From: Callorhinus ursinus
Lineage: Eukaryota; Chordata; Mammalia; Carnivora; Otariidae
Assembly (NCBI RefSeq): GCF_003265705.1
Contig: NW_020312817.1
Span: forward strand, 31,459,820-31,523,819
DNA length: 64,000 bases
Direction: 5' to 3'
Notes under the pieces: generated by a model
Seen by the model: the letters and a program-made list of their open reading frames with translations, nothing else
Told to the model about the DNA's origin: nothing
The model's database searches: none
Program-made: the position numbers and the translations under genes
Shown: positions 39,301 to 51,300 of the stretch, in pieces
Numbering within the stretch: position 1 is the first letter of the stretch
Layout of the letters: the number at the start of each line of letters is the position of its first letter

Positions 39301-42300
39301 TCATCGGGGATATTGGTCTGTAATTCTCCTTTTTGATGGGGTTTTTGTCTGGTTTGGGGATCAAGGTAATTCTGGCCTCATAAAATGAGTTTGGAAGTTT
39401 TCCTTCCATTTCTATTTTTTGGAACAGTTTCAGAAGAGTAGGTATTAATTCTTCTTTAAATGTTTGGTAGAATTCCCCTGGGAAGCCATCTGGCCCTGGG
39501 CTCTTGTTTATTGGGAGATTTTTGATGACTGCTTCAATTTCCTTAGTGGTTAGGGTCTGTTCAGGTTTTCTGTTTCTTCCTGGTTCAGTTTTGGCAGTTT
39601 ACACATCTCTAGGAATGCATCCGTTTCTTCCAGATTATCTAATTGGCTGGCATATAGTTGCTCATAATATGTTCTTATAATTGTTTGTATTTCTTTGGTG
39701 TTGGTTGTGATCTCTCCTCTTTCATTCATGATTTTATTTATTTGGGTCGTTTCTCTTTTCTTTTTGATAAGTCTGGCCAGGGTTTTATCAATCTTGTTAA
39801 TTCTTTCAAAGAACCAGCTCCTACTTGTGTTGATCTGTTCTACTGTTCTTTTGGTTTCTATTTCATTGATTTCTGCTCTGATCTTTATTATTTCTCTTCT
39901 CCTGCTGGGCTTAGGCTTTATTTGCTGTTCTTTCTCCAGCTCCTTTAGGTGTAGGGTTAGATTGTGTATTTGAGAGCTTTCTTGTTTCTTGAGAAAGGCT
40001 TGTATTGCTATATACTTTCCTCTTAGGACCGCCTTTGCTGCATCCCAAAGATTTTGAACAGTTGTGTTTTCATTTTCATTTGTTTCCGTGAATTTTTTTA
40101 ATTTTTCTTGAATTTCCTGGTTGACCCATTCATTCTTTAGTAGGATGCTCTTTAGCCTCCATGTATTTGAGTTCTTTCCGACTTTCCTCTTGTGATTGAG
40201 TTCTAGTTTCAAAGCATTGTGGTCCGAAAATATGCAGGGAATGATGCCAATCTTTTGGTACCGGTCGGGACCTGATTTGTGACCTAGGGTGTGATCTATT
40301 CTGAAGAATGTTCCATGGGCACTAGAGAAGAATGTGTATTCTCTTGCTTTGGGACGGAATGTTCTGAATACATCTGTGAAGTCCATTTGGTCCAGTGTGT
40401 CATTTAAAGCCTTTATTTCCTTGTTGATCTTTTGCTTAGATGATCTGTCCATTTCAGTGAGGGGGGGTGTTAAAGCATTGGACAAGTTTCTTAACCTCTC
40501 TCTCAGTTTAATCAATGACATGGAGATAATAGTACCTGACTCATCGTGTTGTCAAGATTCAATAAGTTAATACAAGGAAATTGCTTAGTGAGTGCCCAGC
40601 ACCTGGTAAGCTCAGTAAAAGCTCACAGAATTTTAACTCCATTAAATTGTAAACACGCTGGCAAACCATCTTGGGGACCTCATCATTCAGTCATAACTTA
40701 GATTCTTTCTGAAAATGCATTTTGTGGTGTTTGTTGAGGGAGTGTGAAGGCATCAAGAAAGCCTCCCCCTGTACTGGCTGCCACAGTTAAGAGTCCTGAG
40801 GAGCCCAGGGTGCTAAAGGTGAAGGCTGGGGAGTATGTAAGAAAACTGGGAGGTGGAGGGGAAGGAACTTGGCTCCCACACCCAAGGGGAGTCTGCAACC
40901 CTTGGTCCCAGCTGGAGGTTGTGGTTTTGGACCTCAGACTCCTATCCCCAACTCTTTCCCTCCAAAGAGGGCTCACAGGGGCCAGGAATGTGTCCCCAGG
41001 CCATCCAGCTCAGTTCTGTAGTGATCCGGAGCACTGGCTTTAGAATCAGTTTGAGACCTGAGCCTTTTCCTGTCTATATGACCTAGCCATGTTTCTTTAT
41101 TTCTCCTAATCCTAAATTCTTCATCTGTAAAGCAGGCATAATAATCCCTACTTTATATGGTTTTTGTGAAGATACATAAAATAATACATGTAATTTTCTT
41201 AGCCCAGAGCCTAGCACATTAAGTACTCTAACTAAAAGTAAATGTTAGCTGCTATTATTTTGCTCTTATAACTGGTGAAATCTGATCTTCCACAGCATCA
41301 CAGCATCTAGGGAGGTGGTTTTAGACCAGGAGTCATCTGTGAATCCCCTGTGGGAATTCTTTCAAACTATTGCATGCTTCCCACCTCATCCAAAATTCTG
41401 GCATGATTCCCTCCAGCAGTGGTTCTCAACTTTGGGTATTCATTAGCATCATCTGGAGAGCTTTAAAAAATGCCAGCCCTGGCCACCACCCAGACTAATT
41501 ATTTCAGAATCTTTGAATATATTAAGGTATAGTTTATATACAATAAAATGCACCCATTTTAAGTATACAGTTCACTGAAGTTTGACAAATTTATATACTC
41601 ATGTAAGAGTTTTTAAGATATAGAACATTTCAGCACCCTCAAGAGTTATCTTTGCCCCTTTGCTGTCAATTTCCTTCCCTCTGCCCCCGGCAATCACTGA
41701 TCTGCTTTCTGTCACTATAGATTAGTTTAGCCTATTCTATAATTTTGTATAAATGGAATCATAGAGCTTGTATTTTATGTCTATCTGGCTTCCTTTGCTC
41801 AATGCAGTGTTTTGAGATTCACTCATTTTATTGGTGTATCAGCAGTTCCTTTTTATTGCCTAGTAATATTCCATTTCGTGGCTCTACCACAGTCTGCTTA
41901 TGCATTTGCCTATTGGTAGACATTAGAGTTGTGTCCAGTGGGCTGTTGGGGCTATTATGAATAAAGCTTCTATGAACATTCATATGCAAGCTTTTATGTA
42001 GACATGTTGTAAATTTTCTTTGGTAAGTTACCTGGGAATGGACTTGGGTCATAAGGGAAGTATTTTAAAAGCTTGATCAGCATTTTTAAAGCTCTCAAAG
42101 CTCTTCCTGTGCAGCCCATGGCATGGTTGAGAGCCCAGTGCCTTGAGTGTGTGTAGTAGGATAAGAGTTGTAGTGATGTTGGGGGATCGGTGGCCCTGGT
42201 GTCCCCTTGCTGTTTGCAACATATGATCCCAGGATCCCCCTTAGTGGTTTTACCACCTGCAGAGCCTTCATCTGTGTCCTGATATGATGGAGGGCTGCTG

Positions 42301-45300
42301 CTTGAGGTTATGAGATGTTCTTAAAATAATCCCAGTTTATTCAGTAATGTTTATTAAGCACATACCTGGTAACACAGTGTCAAATGTAGGGAATAGAGAA
42401 ATGATCAACACAGCTCCAGCCTCCAGGGAACTTGTACAGCCAGGACCAAGTTAACAACTACAATATTCTCCACCTTGTATTATTATAGAGTGTTCTAAGA
42501 GCCTAGCTAGAAACTGCTGCCTAACTAGAACATCCTACTGAGCAACACTACCTTCCTTGTAATTCAAGTAAGGCCTTTGGTAAAAAGTCAGAATCTGCTC
42601 CATTTTAGGAAGTTGGTATTATTAGTAGCCTATGTTCCTTTGGCCTTCTTTTTTTTAACCATGAAAACAAAAGGAGATGTTCTAATTTATAGTTATTATA
42701 GTTAATTAAACATAAGTGCTAAGGTGTGTATGCAGAATTAAAATGCCAACTTTAAAAAAATAAGAGGCTGCTTGTGCTCATATGTTGGAGCAAGTTTTCC
42801 AGACAGGATCTGAAAAGAGCTGGGCAACTGTTGGACATAGAAGAAGGTACAATTGAACAAAGTTTAATTGAGGTCTTCCTTATTAGAGTGATTTGAGAAA
42901 TGCACTTAGTAGACTCAAAGAGTTAAGATGGAAATAACTGGACAAGAGAGAAGCAACAGAACCAGAATCCATCAGCACTGTGGATGGCTCTCTAGGCTTT
43001 TCAAGGCTCTGGCTAGGACCGGACTTGACAATGTCCTTCCATTTTTGACAGCCTTACAGTCTCAGTAACAGGTTCTTGGCCAGATCCACACACCGTTCAT
43101 CTATTTGGTCCTAAAGAGTTACACCCAGTCTGGCTCCCCAGCCCAAGAGACTTTCTTCTCCTCCTCCTAGGACCCTTGCCTTTGGATTTTATAGAGAGTA
43201 AATGTCCTTTACCAACGATGTGCACTCCTCAGCACAGGAGTGCCTAGGTCTTAGATTTCCCTCCATTAGTATCCGTCTTTAAAATGTATGTATCCTTTTA
43301 CTCAGCAATTCAATTTCTAGGAATCTCTTCTATAGACATAATCACACATGTGCAGAAGCATATAGGAGCAAATATATTCATCAGCCATTATTAGTAAGAG
43401 TAAAAAAATGTCTAATAGAGAATTCTTAATTTAATTATGGCATATGTGCAGTATGAAATATCGCTCTTAAGAACAATGAGGTAGATCTGTGTATGCTAAC
43501 ACAAAAATGTATCTGTGATATGTTGTGGGAAAAAAGTGTTTGACCAATAATGTAGAAATGGTCCCATATTAATTTTTTTTTCAAAAACGAATTTTTTTTA
43601 TTTGTGTGTACTTGTTATAGATCTGGTGGGATGCATGTCAAACTGTTGATAGTGCTTACCCCTGAGAATGAGATTAGAACAAAGAAACTTACACTTTTTA
43701 TTTTTGGAAATGTCCGTATTATTTGTATCTTGTAAAATAGGCATATCTTTGTAAATTTTTTAAAGTAACCTTCTTCTCTTGGGTTCTGCATCTCTCTGGG
43801 TTGGATTCCAGGGTCAGACTGGGAGCTTATATTTGCATAGGCCCTTACAACTGCAGAAGATGTCTCTGACTGAAGACTGACTTAGGTTCTAAGAAGTGCT
43901 TTCTAGTAGCAATGCCAGAAGCCTGAAAAAAATTCTTATTCACCAGAGATATGAAAGGGAACTGATGCATAAGAGTTTAGTAGATGAGGAGTAAAGTGCC
44001 TGCATAATACCCACTTATTAAAATCTGCAAATAGGTCTGCTACTTGGACTGGTTGTTTCACGGGTCAGTATTTGCTTTAAAAACACTTGATGCAATGGAC
44101 TTCGGATATGATTCAATTCACAGGATGTGTTGAAATCCTAAGAAATCAAATATTAATGCAGTGGAGGCTGCTTGTCATGGGATACCAGTCAACCTCTCCT
44201 CATTTCCTAAATAGATTGTGAATTGGATAGGACTTGTCCTGGGAGACTGTATCACCAATTGTTTTTGTTCTTGAAAGGAAAAAAAGAGAAAGGATAGGTT
44301 GTATAAAGGAATCACAAAATCTCAAAGCATCGCATTGTTTCATAAGCTTTATGAACATAATAACAACTTGATTTTAATGGATAATCTCAAAAGCTCTATT
44401 TCCACTCAGAGGATACTTGAAGTGATAAAATGATTCTGATGTAACACAACCTAAATTTTTAGGACAATTTGGTTAGTATTTGATTTATTGAAATATGTCC
44501 TCTTTATTGGTGATGGTGGTGGTTGTTTTAATATTGTCCCATTATTCTCTTTTCTGTTTTCTCTTAAAATCAGGTTGAAGAACTACACCCTGGCTTTTCT
44601 AAGTCCAATTACTTGTTCTTGGCCAAGGTGAGGAAGACCACTGTTTTGGGTTTTTTTTTTTAATATTTTATTTATTGAGGCGCCTGGGTGGCTCAGATGG
44701 TGGAGCACCTACCTTCGGTTCAGGTCGTGATATCCAGGTCTTGGGATTGAGCCCCAAGTCAGGCTCCCAGCTTAGCGGGGAGCCTGCTTCTCCCTCTCCT
44801 TCTGCCTCTCCCCCTGCTTGTATGCTCCCTCTGTCTCTGTCTCTCTCTCAAATGAATAAATAAAATCTTTAAAAATATATATATTTTATTTATTTGTTTA
44901 TTGGAGAAAGAGAGAGAGAGTGCAAGCGGAGTTAGGGGCAGAGGGAGAGAGAGAATCTCAAGCCGACTCTGCACTGAGCGGGGAGCCCGACTTGGGGCCC
45001 AATCCCATGACCCTGAGATCATGATTTGAGCCAAAACCAAGAGTCAGATGGTTAACCAACTGAGCCACCCAGGCGCCCCAGGAAGACCACTCTTTTAAGA
45101 TCACTTTGAGTCCATTACATAAAAATGTGCTTGCCTTTCATATTGACTATTTTTCATTTCTAGTGTTACATCGATCTTGAACAAACAGATGACGCTATGA
45201 AGTTTTGTAATTTGGCCGTGTTGCTTCCTTGTGTTACCAAAGAGGTAAGTCCCAACAGTGACAATGAGGGCTGTTATTTTATTAGTCCTTTTCTGGCTTC

Positions 45301-48300
45301 AAAGATAGCTTAGAAACATCTGGATTTTTCTCCCATACTAAAACTTTGGATTTAACATGTAGTATGAAGTTTTTAAAATTGCTGCAGGTAACCCTTCACC
45401 AGCAGACTCCCTGTATCTTTCAGGGACACACAAATCATGGGCTAGCAGTTAAAACATCCTAATGCCTGTTAAGGGATTAGGCTAAGCCCCACTGGGGGAA
45501 GGAAGGAGGACAGCCTAATTCTGGGGAGCCGATGACGATGAAGCTGTGATAGGCAGCAGACAAGTAGGCAAGCTGCCCACCTTGGAGCGAGAGGACTGTC
45601 CACATGGCTGCCATCTTCAGGCCTAGCTCACAGCAGGGGAGGGCTCTCCTCTAGCCGGAAGAAGATTAAAAATAACGTATTAGCATTTTCTCAGTCTTTG
45701 AACACCTACCACTAATGAAGAAGAAACTATCGTATTGCTTCTTGCCCTTTTGTTCACTAATTCAGGGTTCTGGATGTACTCTGTTTTAGGAATTTCAGAG
45801 TTAACAGTCCAGCCTGTGTTCCTGTGAGCCATATATTGGTACTGTGGGAACAAAAGAAAATTAATAAATGTTTTCCTTCTCCCTTCTCATACCACCAAAC
45901 ATTATCATCCTCTGAATCACAGCTAAAAGAAATGCCTCAAGGGGCACCTAGGTGGCTCAGTCGGTTAAGCCTCCGACTCTTGATCTCAGCTCAGGTCTTG
46001 ATCTCAGGGTCATGAGTTCAAGCCCCACGTTGGGCTCTGCACTGGGTATGGAGTCTACATTTAAAAAAAAGAAAAAGAAAACAAATGCTGCCTCAGAAAT
46101 AAGCATCCCTCTTCTTCTCTGTTGGAGCCACACTGGCTCTGATGTTTGTGATCTCAAATATAAGCATGTAAGGCATACCCACAGCCCTCTATAGCCTAGA
46201 ATATAAGTTATATATCCAAATAACTATAGCTCAGGGTGGAAAGCCTGAAGTGCTAAGAGAGGTACAAATAATTGGTTATGGAAATAGTGAAGATGGAAAT
46301 TATTTTCACCTAGAAGAGATCAAGTAGCATCAGAGGTGGGTTTTGATGACGTGGAGGTGTGAGTGAAGCACACCACAGATCATGAACAAAGGCACGGGGG
46401 TGGAAAAGCGAAGATTTGTGTGCTTGGAGGGAAGGGGTTGTTCAGGACAGTCATGGGAAATATGGATGATGGAGAAGGGGAACAAGACCTTCCTGGAGCT
46501 TCAGGGTTCGGGGAGGCCCACGTCTGTAGACAGGGCTGGCCAGCCTCCCCCGGGCCTTCCCAGCAACCGCCGGCAGTAGGTCTCGGATGGCTTCTAGGTT
46601 CGGGCTTTCCTCTGAGGTCGGTTGTCCTTCTCCCTCAGGTTCCTCGGTGGGTTCTGTTGGTCAGTTCTGAGCACAACAGCACGGGCTCAGTAGCGGCACT
46701 TCCCCACAGAAGACACTTGATGTAATTTTGGGGGCAGAAAAACAGATTTTGTCCCTCTGGCTGCCTGCTCCATATCGGTGATGGGGACCCTACCATCTTT
46801 CCCATCTCTCCTGAATGATGTCACTTAGGTTACATGCTGTCATCTTAAACTGAGTGTCTATGCCTTCTTATTAGAATTTACGATTAGACTGCAGTATGAT
46901 AATGAAGTCTAATACCTGGTGTGACATGCAAATATTCGTGCATGAAATTTAGAGCTCTCGTACAAGGGCTAAATATCGATGACCCCCAAGGTTTGGCCCT
47001 TGGTCCCGCAGTCTCCCCTCTCCTCTCATCTTCCCTCCTCCCTACCCCACAAGCCTGTTGTCCGTGACGTCAAATGCTATCTCCCTGCCAGGAGTCCTCA
47101 AATTTGTATCTCTAGACCTCCCTTCTGAGCTCTAGACCTGATTGTCCACCTTCCCATGTGCCATCTCTACCTGGATGTTTTGCAGACATCTCAAACTTAA
47201 CTTGTCATCAGGCCTTTGGGTCTGTTCCTCTCCATCCTCTCATCTACTAAACAGCACGTTCATTCATCAGTTAGGAACGCTGGGAATCATCCTTGACCCC
47301 TCCTTCTACCTCAGCCCCCACCCCAGACACCCACCCAGCCCCCAAGTTCTCAGGATTCCTCTTCTAAAACATGCCATGAGCCACCCAACAGCCCTCTCGT
47401 TCCACTGCCACCACTCCAAACAGGAAACCACCCAAGTTCACCCAAACTGCGCTGTGGGAGCCTCCCACTGGTCCCACCACTTTCTTCCTCCCTCTGGGTC
47501 ATTCTTGGCTCTCCATAGCAGCCGAGGCAACAGATTAAACAAGCCTCAATCTGTTCCTTCCGTACTTGGAAGTCCTAAATGTGTAGCATGTCCTTCACGG
47601 CTCTGATGCATGTTCTCCACTCTCCTCACCTCTGCACCATGCTCTTCCCTGCCTCACACCGTCGGGCCCTGTTGTTGCCTCTTCCGGAAACACTCCCACC
47701 CAAACCCTCCACCCCCTTCACCACCTTTATTCCCACTCACCCTTTAAGCCTCACCACAAATGTCATTTCCTTAGGAAAGACTTCCTTGACGCTCCCAGGC
47801 AAGAAAGTACTTTGTGCTTTTCCTTCAAGTCATTGAGCAGGGCTGTGGTTGCCTTGTTATGTGTGTGATTGTTCCACAAGAGTCTCGGCTAGGTGGGTCT
47901 CGTCCACGCCTCTATTCCTAGTGCCAGGTGCCATGCCTGGCATATAATAAGCACTCGTGAGTCCTGGTAGGAAGAATCAGAAGACTAATAGCATGCAAAT
48001 AAAACTGCTAGTGCTAATAGTGCTAATAAGTAGGACTGGACATGAATGTAACTAAGAGAGCTGGGCCCTATGGAAATACTTATATAATAAGCAAAATAGC
48101 ATTAATAAATATTTCCCATGTTACTTTTTTTTTTTCCCAGTGATGTTTCCGTTTGTATTTTCTAGGTTTGGTTTTGTTTTGTTTTTTTCAAGGAGTTAAA
48201 TGTACTGTCAGGAATATCTCCATTTCTTTTTCAATTAGCAAATAAGCTGAGGAGAGTTATCTGTAGTACCCCTTATCTCTGTAAGGTTTTCCTGATGGAA

Positions 48301-51300
48301 ATATACCCCATTAGTGATTCTGCTGACCCGTCTATTAATTTCCAAAATGTCCAGCAGAGCCACTCATTACAGTGACGGCCACCGGGCCATCGGCGTGCTC
48401 TCCCTCACGTGAACTTGCCTGACCTGTGTGCTGCTTTCTCGTGGTGCTTGTAACCGCTTCCTGGCCATGTAGTCACTTGTGACCTGTCTTCCGTCCCTTT
48501 CAGGGAGCGCTAACTCATCACACTGCACTCAGTATTGGGAATGTCAGCCCTTGGGCTCTGGGGCCCAGATTCATGCATGTGAGCAGCTTTACATTCCCGG
48601 AACTTGAAACTACAGTATTTTATTATTCATGTGGACTTTTCTTGACCCCAGGGAGGTAATAGGTCCTGAGAAACATTCCATTTAAAAAAAAACGGGATTT
48701 CTATGTCTAAGGCAGTGTGAGAATGCTTGATGAATGAAGTCATGACCACACAGCAGCCTAGGAGTTCTTTGCCTGGGGGAAGGGTCCAAGTGACTGACCT
48801 GGACTATGCTGCAAATGCGCCGTGCGCGAAGCAGCATGTAGTATTGTGTGTTACAACGAGGGGTGCGCTAGTCTGGTAAAGGAACAGACTGTTTTTAAAC
48901 GGCTGTAATATTTTGAAGTGACATTAATTGCTCTTGTAAGACAAAGTCTTATAGGACAGTAAATAAAATATATGAGAAACAACTCCAGGAAGAAGAGGAC
49001 ACCGGAAGCACTCAAAATAAAGATGACTGTGTCCTGGCTCACAAGTTCTTGGAAGTTACCTGTTGTTTAAAATCCTGGGCTGTATCTCCATGCTGTTACA
49101 TAGATTAAGAATCATCCCTCTTATTAGTCACCACTCTTAGCAATAAAATCCTAAGCCTGCTTTTAATTTTCTGTCTTAATTAAGACCTCATATTTGATTT
49201 TCTTCATTAAGAGATTGGTTTTTCAGGTAAGTTTAGATAAAACAGAATTAGTCTACAGATGTTCACCCTGCTTTCCTGTTATGGGAACACAACAGCTCAG
49301 AGTGATGAGTGGGTTACTTACTGAAACCCAGCAATGTTGTTCAGCATCCCATTTTTTAGCAATTCTGATTTACCTATTTATTTCTGGTTTGGATTTATTT
49401 ATTATAGATTAACTCGTCTGTGCCATCCATGCCTGGAGAATTCATTCTTCCTGGTACATTTAAAAAGTAATAAGGCCACTAAAGGATGGACAGACTTTTC
49501 TCACTCTCTGTGAACAGATATTTTCATGAGCTGCCGGCCAGGGGTGCTACTCTGTTTACAACCCCCTATTTCTACTCTTTTGGCTCTTCTCTTGTATTGA
49601 TTGGCATTCCAAAACATATTATTCGTTAAGCTTTCTTGATATGTAATGGCCTTGGTTGTATTTTTTAAGTTGATCTTTAAAAACACCTTAAAGAAATTTC
49701 TTAGACCTCCTTTTAATAATTTTCTTAAAATAACTGATGACACAGCATCGGTTTGGAATCAGTCATTCTTAAGCAGTACCCAGTCTAGTCAAGTTGATGT
49801 TTGATAATCATTAGCCAAATGCCAGGAGTATAACAATGTAATATAAGTAAATCTCTCTCTTACTTATCCAAAGTCTTCAGCAGAGTATTGATATATTTTC
49901 CCATATGTGCTTCTTTCTTATGGCACTTGTAATCTCTTCCTGGCATGATAGTTATTTGTGACATGTCTTCTGTCCCTTTCAGGGAGCTCTAAGCTCATCA
50001 CACTGCACTTGTTATTGAGAGTATCAGCCCTTGGGCTCTGGGGCCTAGATTCATGCATGTGAACAACTTTACATTCCCGGAATTTGAAACTACAGTGTTT
50101 TACGGAGAGAAAGTGTGCTGTCTCAGCAGAAAGGTTTGGATAGTTTGAATCTGGGGAAGAAAGGAATAACCTGAACTCAGAACCATAACCCAAGTCCTCA
50201 GAAGATGACATTTACACAAATATGGCCAATATATTGAGTGCTTGAAACATAATGAAGACTTCAGAATTAATCAGATAGCTGTGCAGTTGACATGCTGTGA
50301 AGGAAAAAACTTATATGCAGGCAAGTATCATACCATGTGAGTATAACTCATGTGGCAAAGTCTTCAACTGGAGATTATCACTGAAGGGTCAGCATAGAAT
50401 TCATATGTAAAAAAATGAATTGATGGATGGATGTAGGCAGACATTTAGCAGCCTCCTCTCTCCTCCTTAGTAGCAGAGATTTCACACTGGAGAGGAGCTC
50501 TTTTGAATATAATGAGAATGGGGAAATAGCCACAGCTCAACTGACTCAGTCTGTGGTAGTGGAGAGAATCCCTACAAATGTAACGAATGTGGCAAACTCT
50601 TCAGCCAGAAAGCTAACTTTTGTTTATTTGAGAGAATTCACACAGAAGAACCCTTTGCTTGTAATCAGTGTGGAAATGCCTCCAGTAACAACTTATCCTT
50701 TAAACAGCATGAGTGAATTCACACTGCAGAGAAACTATATGAATGTCATCTATGTGGTAAAGCCCTTAGCTGATGCTCTAACCTTAGCCATCATGAGAAC
50801 ACACACTGGAGAGAAACCCTATACATTAATGAATGTAGAAGAACCTTCAGCCTCAGCTTTAACCTTTACTCAAGAGTTCCCACAGGGGAGGCACCCTACA
50901 GCCTTCAGCCAAAGCTCAAGCCTTGGAAGGCACAGAACACTGAGCAAAACAAGAAGGAGAACAGCAAGTCTCTACTAGGAGGAGGAAGCCATTTGAGAAA
51001 TACCAGATAATTCTAGTTAGAGAAGCAATCCAATGAAATAAATAGGAGAAACCCTTTTGTCACAGAGTAACATTCCAGGACATGTGAGGTTTCTCACTGT
51101 ATTAAACACTCTCAGTGTCATGAATGAAGGAAAGTCTTCAGTGACCAGGCATACCTTAGTCAGCCTTCAAGTTCTCACACTGGGGAGTCTCTCAGGCTTC
51201 AAGTCCAAGTAGAAATGCCTTTATCTGCAGCTTATTGAAGAAAACTCAGACTGGAGAACAAAACTATCAAGAACCCTTAGAATACAAGTCAACATATAAT

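Noticed and set aside
46363..46725. 120-codon + strand frame in a GC-rich patch
   Set aside because: No domain, no splice signals, and within an intron of RMDN2.
47142..47606. 154-codon + strand frame
   Set aside because: It lies wholly in an L2 element and has L2 text order; no host-protein resemblance.
50427..50978. 183-codon + strand frame over the zinc-finger region
   Set aside because: It is out of frame with the finger motifs, which read in another frame with stops. The open frame is chance.
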